Assembly (NCBI RefSeq): GCF_001653335.1
Contig: NZ_CP015079.1
Span: forward strand, 3,038,001-3,102,000
Direction: 5' to 3'
DNA from: Nocardioides dokdonensis FR1436
Lineage (GTDB): Bacteria > Actinomycetota > Actinomycetes > Propionibacteriales > Nocardioidaceae
Length of the DNA: 64,000 nucleotides
The notes below the pieces were generated by a model that searched no databases, was not told the DNA's origin, and saw only the letters and a program-made list of their open reading frames with translations. The stretch's first letter is position 1, and each line of letters opens with the position of its first letter. The translations under genes and the position numbers were made by a program. Of the stretch, positions 8,703 to 17,641 are shown in pieces.

Positions 8703-10477
8703 CTGTTGCTGTTGCGGGCCAAGGCGAAGGCGGCCTGGGTGAGCGTGAGGTGGCTGAAGGCCTGCGGGAAGTTCCCGACCATGCGGCCGGTGGCCGGGTC
8801 GTACTCCTCGGCGTAGAGGCCGACGTCGTTGGCCAGGCCCACCAGCCGGTCGTACAGCGCCGTGGCGTCCTCCATGCGCCCGGCCTCGGCGTAGGCCTCC
8901 ACCAGCCAGAACGAGCAGGCCAGGAACGGGTGCTCGTCACCGTCGAGGCCGTCGACGCCCGAGGAGGTGCGGTAGCGCAGCACCAGCCCGTCGCGCATCA
9001 GGTCCTCCTCGACCGCGCGGATCGTGCCCAGCATCCGGGGGTCGTCGCCGTCGACCAGGCCGAACGCGCCGAGCACCAGCAGCGAGGCGTCGACCTCGTC
9101 GGTGTCGTAGTGCTGGGTGAAGGTGCCGCGCTCCTCGTCGTAGCCGCGGGTCAGCACCTCCTCGCGGACCTCGTCGCGAATGCGCCGCCACTCCTCGACG
9201 GGGCCTTCGAGCCCGTGCTCCTCGACCGCGCGCACCGCTCGGTCGAAGGCCACCCACACCATCGCCTGGGAGTGCGTGAAGTGGCGCGGCTCGCCCCGGA
9301 CCTCCCAGATCCCGCTGTCCGGCTCGCGCCAGTTCTCGGCCAGCCCGGAGAGCAGCGCCGTCTGCAGGGCCCAGGCGTTGGGGTCGGCCTCGTCGGTGGC
9401 CCCGCGCACCCGCTCGAGGGCATCCATCACCTCGCCGATGACGTCGTGCTGCAGCTGGCCGACGGCGGCGTTGCCGACCCGGACCGGACGGGAGTCCTCG
9501 TAGCCGGGCAGGTGGTCGAGCTCGTACTCCTCGAGCCGGCGGGCGCCGTCCACGGCGTACATCACCTGCACGTCGTGCGGGTCGCCGGCGACGGCGCGCA
9601 GCAGCCAGTCGCGCCACAGCATGGCCTCGTCCGAGTAGCCGGCCTCCAGCAGGGAGGCCAGGGTCAGTGCCGCGTCGCGCAGCCAGCAGTAGCGGTAGTC
9701 CCAGTTGCGGGAGCCGCCGAACGCCTCGGGGAGCGAGGTCGTGGGGGCGGCGACGATCCCGCCGGTGGCCTCGTGGGTCATCAGGCGCAGGGTCAGCAGC
9801 GAGCGCTTGACGGCCTCGGGGTGCCGCAGGTCGGTGCGGCACAGCTGGGCCCAGTCCTCGTCTTGGTCGATGGTCTGGCGGATGCGGTCGTCGAGCTCGC
9901 CGAGGTGCTCCACGCGCCGGTGCGAGGGCATCCAGGCCATCGAGTAGGTCAGCTCCTCGCCGGCCTCGACGTCGAACTCGTCGTTGTGCGTGTGGTCGCG
10001 AGCGGTGGGCAGCCGGGGACCGCGCAGGACCAGGAGGTCGGGGCCGGCGACGGCGGTGATGACCTGCTCGCCGCCGATCTCCTCCCGGCGCACCCACGGC
10101 ACCACCTGGCCGTACTCCATCCGTACCCGCCACTGCAGGCACAGGCGCACGGTGCCCTCGACGCCGCGCACCCGGCGCACGACGTCGGCGCGGCCGTCGC
10201 CGCGGGGCATCAGGTCGGTGAGGGTCACCGTGCCGGTCGCGGTGCGGAAGGTGGTCTCGAGGACCGAGGAGGAGGACAGGTAGCGCCGGCTCGACTCGTA
10301 CTCGCCCGCGGGCTCGATCTGCCAGTGCCCGTGCTCCTCGCTGCCGAGCAGGGCCGCCATGCAGGCCGCGGAGTCGAAGCGGGGCAGGCACAACCAGTCG
10401 ATCGACCCGTTGCGGCCCACGAGGGCGGCCGTGCGTCGGTCCCCGATGAGGGCGTAGTCCTCGATGCGCAGAGCCAT
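8684..10477 (-). CDS. glycoside hydrolase family 15 protein (glucoamylase/trehalase-like)
   Basis: Cytoplasmic GH15 enzyme of 597 residues, the length of the bacterial family that includes actinobacterial trehalases and glucan hydrolases. An N-terminal trehalase-like beta domain (IEDYALIGDRRTAALVGRNG, SIDWLCLPRFDS) precedes the (alpha/alpha)6 catalytic barrel. The barrel carries the conserved SRNWDYRYCWLRDA block at about 260-272. No signal peptide is visible. It is divergent from cinA across 31 bases. Substrate cannot be decided from sequence: trehalose and short alpha-glucans are both possible. Confidence 0.88.
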   Translation of the reverse strand: MALRIEDYALIGDRRTAALVGRNGSIDWLCLPRFDSAACMAALLGSEEHGHWQIEPAGEYESSRRYLSSSSVLETTFRTATGTVTLTDLMPRGDGRADVVRRVRGVEGTVRLCLQWRVRMEYGQVVPWVRREEIGGEQVITAVAGPDLLVLRGPRLPTARDHTHNDEFDVEAGEELTYSMAWMPSHRRVEHLGELDDRIRQTIDQDEDWAQLCRTDLRHPEAVKRSLLTLRLMTHEATGGIVAAPTTSLPEAFGGSRNWDYRYCWLRDAALTLASLLEAGYSDEAMLWRDWLLRAVAGDPHDVQVMYAVDGARRLEEYELDHLPGYEDSRPVRVGNAAVGQLQHDVIGEVMDALERVRGATDEADPNAWALQTALLSGLAENWREPDSGIWEVRGEPRHFTHSQAMVWVAFDRAVRAVEEHGLEGPVEEWRRIRDEVREEVLTRGYDEERGTFTQHYDTDEVDASLLVLGAFGLVDGDDPRMLGTIRAVEEDLMRDGLVLRYRTSSGVDGLDGDEHPFLACSFWLVEAYAEAGRMEDATALYDRLVGLANDVGLYAEEYDPATGRMVGNFPQAFSHLTLTQAAFALARNSNSPSAPR

Positions 10478-10508
10478 GTCGCGACCCTACGTGTGCCACG
10501 CTCAGCAC

Positions 10509-11000
10509 GTGGACGACACCGACGAGACCACCCAGGCGATCGTGCGGGCGCTGCACGCCACGCTGCGTGAGCGCGGCGCCACACTGGCCACCGCCGAGTC
10601 GCTGACCGGGGGGCTGCTGGCCGGGCTGTTCACCGCCGTGCCCGGCTCGTCCGCGACCTACGCCGGCGGACTGGTCACCTACGCCACCGAGCTCAAGCAG
10701 TCGCTGCTGGGAGTGCCGGACGCGCTCGTGGCCGAGCACGGCGTGGTGTCCGGGGCCTGCGCGGTGGCGATGGCGCAGGGTGCGCGGACGGTGACCGGGG
10801 CGACGTACGCACTGAGCACCACGGGGGTCGCGGGCCCGGACCGCCAGGAGGGCCACCCGGTCGGGACCGTCTTCGTGGGGGTGGTGGGCCCCGGGGTGGA
10901 ACGGGCCGTGCCGCTGCTGCTGCCCGGGACCCGGAGCGAGGTCCGCAGTCGCACCTGCCGCGAGGCGGTGTCGGTGCTGACGCAGATCCTGGCAGGGTGA
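10509..11000 (+). CDS. cinA: CinA C-terminal-domain family protein (nicotinamide-nucleotide amidohydrolase)
   Basis: Stand-alone C-terminal CinA domain (PncC type), which hydrolyses NMN to nicotinate mononucleotide and ammonia in NAD salvage. Recognisable blocks are [37 protein letters not shown], and the glycine-rich [20 protein letters not shown]. At 163 residues it lacks the N-terminal MoaB-like domain, as usual for actinobacteria. The GTG at 10509 starts the conserved part; the longer ORF upstream overlaps the GH15 promoter and start. It precedes clgR, as in other actinobacteria. Confidence 0.9.
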   Translation: MDDTDETTQAIVRALHATLRERGATLATAESLTGGLLAGLFTAVPGSSATYAGGLVTYATELKQSLLGVPDALVAEHGVVSGACAVAMAQGARTVTGATYALSTTGVAGPDRQEGHPVGTVFVGVVGPGVERAVPLLLPGTRSEVRSRTCREAVSVLTQILAG

Positions 11001-11080
11001 GCCGAGGAAGAACGGGGGCTCCGCTAGTGTTGGCACCCATGCACGCCCGATCCCGAGGCCCGCAGTCAGGAGAACCCCGC

Positions 11081-11392
11081 ATGGTGCTGTTTCGTCGGTT
11101 GCTCGGCGACGTGCTCCGCGCGCAGCGCGTCGAGCGCGGCATGACCCTGCGTGAGGTCTCCGCGGAGGCCCGCGTGAGCCTCGGTTACATCTCCGAGATC
11201 GAGCGGGGGCAGAAGGAGGCGTCCTCCGAGCTGCTCGCCTCGCTCTGCAACGCCCTCGAGGTACCGCTGTCCTCGGTGCTGCGCTCGGTCTCGGACGCGG
11301 TCGCCCTCGAGGAGGCCGTGGCCGCGGCCACACCGATGGTGCCGCGCCCCGCAGCCGCCCGACGCGACAGCGTCGTCGCCTCCGCCGCCTGA
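11081..11392 (+). CDS. clgR: ClgR-type XRE-family transcriptional regulator
   Basis: Small HTH regulator (103 residues) resembling ClgR, the activator of Clp protease and related stress genes in actinobacteria. The Cro/C1 HTH covers about residues 10-65 ([24 protein letters not shown]). The ATG at 11081 has AGGAGA 7 bases upstream; the longer start at 11039 has no clear site. The protein ends in Ser-Ala-Ala. ClgR/PopR proteins are themselves Clp substrates through C-terminal alanines, so this tail may be a degron (inference). Position after cinA supports the assignment. Confidence 0.85.
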   Translation: MVLFRRLLGDVLRAQRVERGMTLREVSAEARVSLGYISEIERGQKEASSELLASLCNALEVPLSSVLRSVSDAVALEEAVAAATPMVPRPAAARRDSVVASAA

Positions 11393-11397
11393 GCCAG

Positions 11398-11760
11398 GTG
11401 CCGCAGTCGGCCGCTGGTGAGGCGAGAGTCATCACGCTCTGCGGCTCGACCTCGTTCGAGGCTGCGTTCGCGGAGGTCAACCGGCGGCTCACGATGGAAG
11501 GTTGCGTCGTGCTCAGCCTCGGGATGTTCCACCTGCCCGATCTGCCGGGCTACGACTGGACGGCCGACGGCTCGGACCTGAAGGGGCGGCTCGGTGACGT
11601 GCACTTCCAGAAGATCCGCATGGCTGACGAGGTCTACATCGTGGATCCCGGCGGCTACGTCGGTGAGTCGACCCGGCGGGAGATCGCCTACGCGGAGTCG
11701 CTCGGCAAGCCGGTTCGGTATCTGAGTCGCGACGAGGGCCGCGCCCGCCTCTGCGAGTGA
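11398..11760 (+). CDS. nucleoside 2-deoxyribosyltransferase-like protein
   Basis: Short protein (120 residues) with the Rossmann-like fold start typical of nucleoside 2-deoxyribosyltransferase/DUF4406 proteins: ITLCGSTSFEAAFAEVNRRLTMEG. Further on are DVHFQKIRMADEVYIVDPGGYVGESTRREIAYAE split across the second half. In this superfamily the base-exchange enzymes use a glutamate, and GESTRREIAYAE matches the region that contacts nucleotide. The GTG start at 11398 lies 5 bases after the clgR stop, so it is probably co-transcribed. Whether it exchanges bases, trims nucleotides, or only binds them is unknown. Confidence 0.7.
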   Translation: MPQSAAGEARVITLCGSTSFEAAFAEVNRRLTMEGCVVLSLGMFHLPDLPGYDWTADGSDLKGRLGDVHFQKIRMADEVYIVDPGGYVGESTRREIAYAESLGKPVRYLSRDEGRARLCE

Positions 11761-12084
11761 GGTGTGATGGATCCACGCTCCCATGGGCATGGAAGCGCGC
11801 GGATCGCGGCAGTTCCGGGCGGTGCTTCAGCAACCGTTCTGACTGCCCGTTCGGTTGCCGGTTCACCGCTGGCCCCCGTCCGGCCAGGTCGGCGGTGCAT
11901 CGGTAACCGGATGCGGTCGGCACATGGTTGCTGGGTCACCGCTGACCCGCGCGCACGACTATCCGAGGCTCGGCATGAGCGTGCGTCTCCACGGCTGGAT
12001 GTATCCCACCTCAATCGCAGAGGGGGGCGCTGGTACCTACGTTCTCTGTTCGTCGATCGGTCGAAGAGCTCGCGGATGCGTTGA
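11761..12084. other. gene-free stretch with several inverted repeats
   Basis: About 324 bases between convergent genes, visibly less GC-biased than the neighbours. The short ORFs here lack coding character. Structures seen: a 7-bp inverted repeat GCAACCG/CGGTTGC (11830-11858), GGGTCA/TGACCC near 11935-11955, and a perfect 12-bp inverted repeat TCGTCGATCGGT (12050-12061) / ACCGATCGACGA (12088-12099). The last overlaps the end of nei2 and a GTTGATCAAC palindrome, and may terminate the minus-strand operon. Confidence 0.5.
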
Positions 12085-12924
12085 TCAACCGATCGACGAT
12101 CCTGGGAGAGCCCTACCCGGAGTGGTCCCCGGCTCCGGCTGGCAGCGCGGGCACCAGTAGATCGCCCGCTCGCGCCCGGCCGGTCCCTGCTGGGCCACGG
12201 CGATCGGGGTGCCGCAGCGCCGGCAGGGGGAGCGGTCTCGGCGGTAGACCCACATCCGCTCCCGTTCGCGCAGGTCGCCGGTGGTCGACTGCACCGCCCG
12301 CTCCTTGTTGAGCTCGAGCATCTGCCGGCCGCGACGCACCACCCGGGCCAGGCCGCCCACGTCGGCGATCGGCAGGCGGGGGTGCAGGCCCGAGACGAAG
12401 CACAGCTCGGCGACGTACATGTTGCCGAGCCCGGCGAGCCGGGTCTGGTCACGCAGGGCGTCCCCGACCTCGCGGTCGGGCTCCTCCAGCAGTCGGCGCA
12501 GCGCCTCCGGCTCGTCCCAGTCGGGACCCAGCAGGTCGGGGCCCAGGTGGCCCACCACGGAGTCCTCCTCGGCGGTCGGCAGCAGTGCGACGATGCCGAG
12601 GGAGAAGCCGACCGCGGTGACCCGGTCGTCGCCGAGCACGACGCGGGCCTGGTGCGCCGGGCGCGGCCACCGACCGCCCTGCTTGAGCACCCGCCAGGCG
12701 CCCTCCATCTTGAGGTGCGTGTGCAGCGTCAGCGGGGGACCGACGGGCGGGCGCAGCCTCGTCAGCAGGTGCTTGCCACGCGAGGCGGTGCCCTCGACGT
12801 GCGAGCCGACCAGGTCGGCGGTCGCGTGCTGCGGCACCCGCAGGTCCGCCACCGTGAGCGTGTGCCCGGTGAGGGCCCGGTCCAGCAGCCGGGCCGCCCG
12901 GTAGACGGTGTCGCCCTCAGGCAC
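12085..12924 (-). CDS. nei2: Fpg/Nei-family DNA glycosylase (endonuclease VIII type)
   Basis: Bifunctional DNA glycosylase/AP lyase that removes oxidised bases. The mature N-terminus PEGDTVYRAAR follows Met1, so Pro2 and Glu3 are the catalytic residues; PEGD rather than PELPE indicates a Nei-type enzyme. The helix-two-turn-helix region is near 160-180 (LAGLGNMYVAELCF). A C-terminal zinc finger holds two CxxC pairs (CRRCG and CPRCQ). The gene overlaps lhr by 8 bases on the same strand. The lhr-nei neighbourhood also occurs in Mycobacterium, which supports a shared DNA-repair role. Confidence 0.9.
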   Translation of the reverse strand: MPEGDTVYRAARLLDRALTGHTLTVADLRVPQHATADLVGSHVEGTASRGKHLLTRLRPPVGPPLTLHTHLKMEGAWRVLKQGGRWPRPAHQARVVLGDDRVTAVGFSLGIVALLPTAEEDSVVGHLGPDLLGPDWDEPEALRRLLEEPDREVGDALRDQTRLAGLGNMYVAELCFVSGLHPRLPIADVGGLARVVRRGRQMLELNKERAVQSTTGDLRERERMWVYRRDRSPCRRCGTPIAVAQQGPAGRERAIYWCPRCQPEPGTTPGRALPGSSIG

Positions 12925-15900
12925 GGTCGGGGGTCCGCAGTCGTAGCCCGCGCGGGGTGGAGACGAAGCCGGCCTGTGTCAGCGCCTCGCGCAGCGGGGT
13001 CCCGCCCTTGCCCAGGAGCTGCTCCCCGTCGGCCTTCTCGACGGTGAGGCGCCCCAGGGCGCCGCGGCCGGCCGCCGCGGCCAGGGCGGCGACGGCGGGG
13101 CCCAGGAGATCGGCCTCCTCGCTCCAGGTCAGCAGGGTGCGGCCGCCGCGCTCGATGTAGAGCACCAGGCGCCCGTCGACGAGCACGACCATCGCCCCGG
13201 CCTTGCGCCCGGGTCGGTGGCCGGCCTCGCCCTCCTCGCGGGTCGGCCAGGCCAGCGCCGCGCCGTAGGGGTTGGCCGGGTCGGTGGCGGCCAGGGCGAG
13301 GGCGACCGGGGCCTCGTCGCGGCCGCCGGCGTTGTCGGGACGGGCGACGCCCTCGGCGAAGGTGCGCAGCCGGTCGACCGCGCCCGAGGTGCCGAACTGG
13401 GCGGCGCCGAGCCCGGACACGAAGTACCCACGCCGGCAGCGGCCGGTGTCCTCGAAGGCGGAGAGCACCTTGTAGACCGCGGCGAAACCGCCGGGGACGC
13501 GCTCGCTCACGACGGCCCCGCGCGTGACGACGCCGTGCCGGTCGAGCAGCCGCTCGGCCACGGCGTGCGCCCGGCGGGTCGGGTCGGCGTCGATCGCGGG
13601 CAGCAGCGCCCAGCGCCCGGCGGTCTCGGGCGGGCCGGTGCGTGCGGTGGTCGGGCGGGCGCCGGAACCGGTCGTCGACCCCATCCTCGGGCGCCCCATC
13701 CGAGCCCGCGGCGGCGGGCGTCGGGTGCGGTGGCTCGCGTTGCCACCACGGGTCAGGGCGCGCAGCGGCGTCAGGGTGTCGTTGCTGACCCGACCTGCCC
13801 ACACGAGCTCCCACAGCGCCGCGGAGAGCACGGGGTCGCTCGCCTCGACGCCGGCGGCGTGCACGGTGTCGGCGAGCTGGCGGAAGAAGTAGGCGCCGCC
13901 ACCGGCCAGGGCGTCGAGCACCGCCTGCCCGGCCTCGGAGTGCTCGGGCGCCTGCGGCTCGGGCAGGGTCAGGTCGGCGGAGTCGGCCAGGTGCAGCGAG
14001 ACCCAGCCGTCGGAGCCGGGCAACGTGCCGTGCCCCGCCCAGATGACCTCGCCGGAGGCGGTGAGCTCGTCGAGGTACGACGCCTCGTAGTCGCGCACCC
14101 GGGCGGCCAGGACCAGCGGCTCGAGCGCCGACGCGGGCACCGGGCAGCCAGCGAGCTGGTCGATCGCCGACAGCACGCCGTCGACGCCGCGCAGGCCGCC
14201 CCGACCGCTGCCGGCGCGACCGCCCGCGGACGGCGCCGCGGCCCACACGTGCTGCCACGCGCCCAGGAAGCGGCCCAGGGCGTCCGGCTCGACCGGCTCG
14301 ACCTCCTTGCGCAGCCGGGCCAGCGAGCGGCGACGCAGCTTGCGCAGCACCTCGGCGTCGCACCACTCGGTGCCCGAGCCCGCGGGACGGAACTCCCCGT
14401 CGAGCACGCGGCCCTGGGAGCCGAGACGCTGCAGGGTCTGGCGGACGACGGCGGTGCCCAGCCCCAGGCGGGCGGCGACGTCGTCGACGGTGAAAGGGCC
14501 GTGGGTGCGGGCGTGGCGCGCCACCAGGTCGCCGATCGGGTCCTCGACGAGGTCGGTGAACGCGTCGGGCGTGCCCGGCGGGACCGGCACCCCGAGACCG
14601 TCACGCAGGCGCCCGATGTCCTCGATGGCGCTCCACCGCTCGGCACCGGCCATCCGGACCTCGACGATGCGGCGACTGGCGGTGAGCTCCTGGGCCCAGG
14701 CGTCGACGTCGGCGCCGGGCACCGAGCGGGCCACCACCTCCTCCCGGGAGAGCGGCCCGAGCAGGCGCACCAGGTCGGCGAGCCCCTCGGCGTTGCGGGC
14801 CCGGCGGTCCTCGCTGAGTCGTTGCAGCTCGGCCTCGACCTCCTCGAGCACCTCGGGGTCGAGCAGCTCGCGCAGCTCGGCGCGCCCGAGCAGCTCGGCG
14901 AGCAGGCCCTGGTCGAGGGAGAGCGCGGCCGCCCGGCGCTCGGCGATGGGGGAGTCGCCCTCGTAGACGAACTGGGCGACGTAGCCGAAGAGCAGGCTGC
15001 GGGCGAAGGGGGAGGGGGCGTGGGTGGTGACCTCGGCGACCTGCACCTCGCGGCGCTCCACGCGGCGCATCAGCCCCACCAGGCTCGGCAGGTCGTAGAC
15101 GTCCTGCAGGCACTCGCGCACCGCCTCGAGGATGATCGGGAACGAGGGGTAGCGCGAGGCGACCTCGAGCAGCGCTGCGGAGCGCTGGCGCTGCTGCCAC
15201 AACGGTGAGCGCCGCCCCGGGTCACGGCGCGGCAGCAGCAGGGCCCGCGCCGCGCACTCGCGGAAGCGGGAGGCGAACAGCGACGACCCACCCACCTCCT
15301 GGGTGACCAGGTCGTCGACCTCGTCGGGCTCGAAGACCACGAGGTCGGCACCCGGCGGCTCGGCGTCGGTGTCGGGAACCCGGATCACGATGCCGTCGTC
15401 GGAGGCCACGGCCTGGCCGTCGACGCCGTACCGCTCCCGCAGGCGGGCGTTGATGGCCAGCGCCCACGGCGCGTGCACAGGGGTGCCGTAGGGCGAGTGC
15501 AGCACCAGGCGCCAGTCGCCGAGCTCGTCGCGGAAGCGCTCGACGAGGAGCGTGGTGTCGCTGGGCAGCAGGTTCGTGGCCTCGAGCTGCTCGTGCAGGT
15601 AGGTGACCAGGTTGCCGGCCGCGAACTCGTCGAGACCGTTCTCGCGGGCGCGTGCCTCCGCCTTCGCCCTCGGCAGCGCGCCGAGCTCTCGGGTGAAGGC
15701 GCCGACCGCGGCGCCGAGCTCGGCGGGCCGGCCCAGGCCGTCGCCCTTCCAGAACGGCAGCCGGCCCGGGATGCCCGGCGCCGGGGTGACCAGGACCCGG
15801 TCGTGGGTGATGTCCTCGATCCGCCAGCTGGTGGCGCCGAGCGCGAAGATGTCGCCGACGCGGGACTCGTAGACCATCTCCTCGTCGAGCTCACCGACCC

Positions 15901-17581
15901 GGCGACCGGGGCCCTCGCCCCCGACGAGGAAGACGCCGAAGAGGCCGCGGTCGGGGATGGTGCCACCGCTCGTCACCGCGAGCCGCTGGGCGCCGGGCCG
16001 GCCCGTCAGCTCGCCGGTGACCCGGTCCCACACGATGCGCGGGCGCAGCTCGGCGAACTCGTCGCTGGGGTAGCGCCCGGCCAGCAGGTCGAGCACCCCG
16101 TCGTACGCCGAGCGGGGCAGGCCCGCGAACGAGGCCGAGCGTCGCACCAGGTCGTAGAGCTCCTCGACCCCCCACGCCTCCAGCGCCGTCATCGCCACGA
16201 CGTGCTGGGCCAGCACGTCGAGGGGGTTGGTCGGGACCCGCAGCGACTCGATCGCACCCGCGCGCATCCGCTCGACCGACACCGCGGTCTGGGCGAGGTC
16301 GCCGCGGTGCTTGGGGAACAGCACGCCGCGCGAGACCTCGCCGACCTGGTGGCCGGCGCGGCCCACCCGCTGCAGCGCGCTGGCGACGCTGGGCGGGGAC
16401 TCGATCTGCACGACGAGGTCGACCGCGCCCATGTCGATGCCGAGCTCGAGGCTGCTGGTGGCGACCACCGCGGGCAGGCGGCCGCGCTTGAGGTCGTCCT
16501 CGATGAGCGCCCGCTGCTCCTTGGAGACCGAGCCGTGGTGGGACTTCGCGATGACGGGGGCACTGCCCTCGGTGGCCCCGGACTGGCCCATGGCCTGGGC
16601 CGGGATCCGGTCGCCGGGCTCGGCCTCGACCCCGGCCCGCTGGGCGGCGATCTCGTTGAGCCGGGCGGTCAGCCGCTCGGAGAGGCGGCGGGAGTTGGCG
16701 AAGACGATCGTCGAGCGGTGCTGCTCGATCAGGTCGACCACCCGCTCCTCGACGTGCGGCCAGATGCTCGAGACCCGCTCTCCCGCGCCCTCGTCGTCCG
16801 CGTCGGAGGCGTCTGTCCCGCCAGGGCTGGTCATGTCCTCGACGGGCACCACCACCGAGAGGTCCCAGCGCTTCTCGCTGGGCGGGGCGACCACCTCGAC
16901 CGGGGCGGTGCCACCCAGGTAGCGCGCCACCTCCTCGACGGGACGCACGGTCGCGGAGAGCCCGATGCGCTGCGCCGGCCGCTCGAGGAGGGCGTCGAGC
17001 CGCTCCAGGGAGATGCCGAGGTGGGCTCCGCGCTTGGTGCCGGCCACGGCGTGCACCTCGTCGAGGATCACGGTCTGCACCCCGCGCAGCGCCTCGCGCG
17101 CCTGCGAGGTGAGCATCAGGAACAGTGACTCCGGCGTGGTGATCATGACGTCCGGCGGTGTGGTGACCATCTTGCGCCGGTCGGCGGCGCTGGTGTCGCC
17201 CGACCGGACCCCCACCCGGACCTCGGGCAGCTCGGCGCCGAGGCGGGCGGCGGTGTGGCGGATGCCGGTCAGCGGGGCCCTGAGGTTGCGCTCGACGTCG
17301 ACCGCGAGCGCCTTGAGCGGGGAGATGTAGAGGACCCGGCAGCGCTGCTGCTTGTCCTCCGGGGGGGCGTCGGTGAGCAGCCGGTCGATCGACCACAGGA
17401 AGGCGCTCAGCGTCTTGCCCGACCCGGTCGGGGCCACGACCAGCGCGTGCCGCCCGGCGCCGATGGCCTCCCAGGCGCCTGCCTGGGCCGGGGTCGGCTC
17501 GGCGAACGCCGCCTGGAACCAGGTCCGCGTCGGTTCGCTGAAGCGGTCCAGTGCGGGGTGGGCGGCAGCGACGTCGGGCAC
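12917..17581 (-). CDS. lhr: Lhr-family ATP-dependent DNA helicase
   Basis: Large superfamily-2 3'-5' helicase of 1554 residues, the usual size for full-length actinobacterial Lhr. The first ~850 residues form the Lhr core with Walker A (APTGSGKTLSAF, about 50-60), a DEVH box (VILDEVHAVAGTKRG) and motif VI (QRVGRAGHQ), followed by winged-helix and Lhr-specific domains. The remainder is the large C-terminal domain. A low-complexity basic linker (RTRRPPPRARMGRPRM) interrupts it around residue 1285. The GTG at 17581 is chosen because homologous sequence starts at PDVAAAHPALDRF. It is likely transcribed with the upstream GNAT gene and downstream nei2. Confidence 0.93.
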   Translation of the reverse strand: MPDVAAAHPALDRFSEPTRTWFQAAFAEPTPAQAGAWEAIGAGRHALVVAPTGSGKTLSAFLWSIDRLLTDAPPEDKQQRCRVLYISPLKALAVDVERNLRAPLTGIRHTAARLGAELPEVRVGVRSGDTSAADRRKMVTTPPDVMITTPESLFLMLTSQAREALRGVQTVILDEVHAVAGTKRGAHLGISLERLDALLERPAQRIGLSATVRPVEEVARYLGGTAPVEVVAPPSEKRWDLSVVVPVEDMTSPGGTDASDADDEGAGERVSSIWPHVEERVVDLIEQHRSTIVFANSRRLSERLTARLNEIAAQRAGVEAEPGDRIPAQAMGQSGATEGSAPVIAKSHHGSVSKEQRALIEDDLKRGRLPAVVATSSLELGIDMGAVDLVVQIESPPSVASALQRVGRAGHQVGEVSRGVLFPKHRGDLAQTAVSVERMRAGAIESLRVPTNPLDVLAQHVVAMTALEAWGVEELYDLVRRSASFAGLPRSAYDGVLDLLAGRYPSDEFAELRPRIVWDRVTGELTGRPGAQRLAVTSGGTIPDRGLFGVFLVGGEGPGRRVGELDEEMVYESRVGDIFALGATSWRIEDITHDRVLVTPAPGIPGRLPFWKGDGLGRPAELGAAVGAFTRELGALPRAKAEARARENGLDEFAAGNLVTYLHEQLEATNLLPSDTTLLVERFRDELGDWRLVLHSPYGTPVHAPWALAINARLRERYGVDGQAVASDDGIVIRVPDTDAEPPGADLVVFEPDEVDDLVTQEVGGSSLFASRFRECAARALLLPRRDPGRRSPLWQQRQRSAALLEVASRYPSFPIILEAVRECLQDVYDLPSLVGLMRRVERREVQVAEVTTHAPSPFARSLLFGYVAQFVYEGDSPIAERRAAALSLDQGLLAELLGRAELRELLDPEVLEEVEAELQRLSEDRRARNAEGLADLVRLLGPLSREEVVARSVPGADVDAWAQELTASRRIVEVRMAGAERWSAIEDIGRLRDGLGVPVPPGTPDAFTDLVEDPIGDLVARHARTHGPFTVDDVAARLGLGTAVVRQTLQRLGSQGRVLDGEFRPAGSGTEWCDAEVLRKLRRRSLARLRKEVEPVEPDALGRFLGAWQHVWAAAPSAGGRAGSGRGGLRGVDGVLSAIDQLAGCPVPASALEPLVLAARVRDYEASYLDELTASGEVIWAGHGTLPGSDGWVSLHLADSADLTLPEPQAPEHSEAGQAVLDALAGGGAYFFRQLADTVHAAGVEASDPVLSAALWELVWAGRVSNDTLTPLRALTRGGNASHRTRRPPPRARMGRPRMGSTTGSGARPTTARTGPPETAGRWALLPAIDADPTRRAHAVAERLLDRHGVVTRGAVVSERVPGGFAAVYKVLSAFEDTGRCRRGYFVSGLGAAQFGTSGAVDRLRTFAEGVARPDNAGGRDEAPVALALAATDPANPYGAALAWPTREEGEAGHRPGRKAGAMVVLVDGRLVLYIERGGRTLLTWSEEADLLGPAVAALAAAAGRGALGRLTVEKADGEQLLGKGGTPLREALTQAGFVSTPRGLRLRTPDRA

Positions 17582-17641
17582 GGCGCAAGTCTGTCGCACC
17601 GCACCGACACCCGCGCCCACCCCGGAGGGCCGGGCCGGGGA

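Noticed and set aside
8937-11492. 851-codon minus-strand ORF across GH15, cinA and clgR
   Set aside because: Runs through three genes in other frames; composition is not protein-like.
11764-12084. 106-codon plus ORF in the gap after the deoxyribosyltransferase-like gene
   Set aside because: No coding bias, no motif, several competing frames; treated as intergenic.
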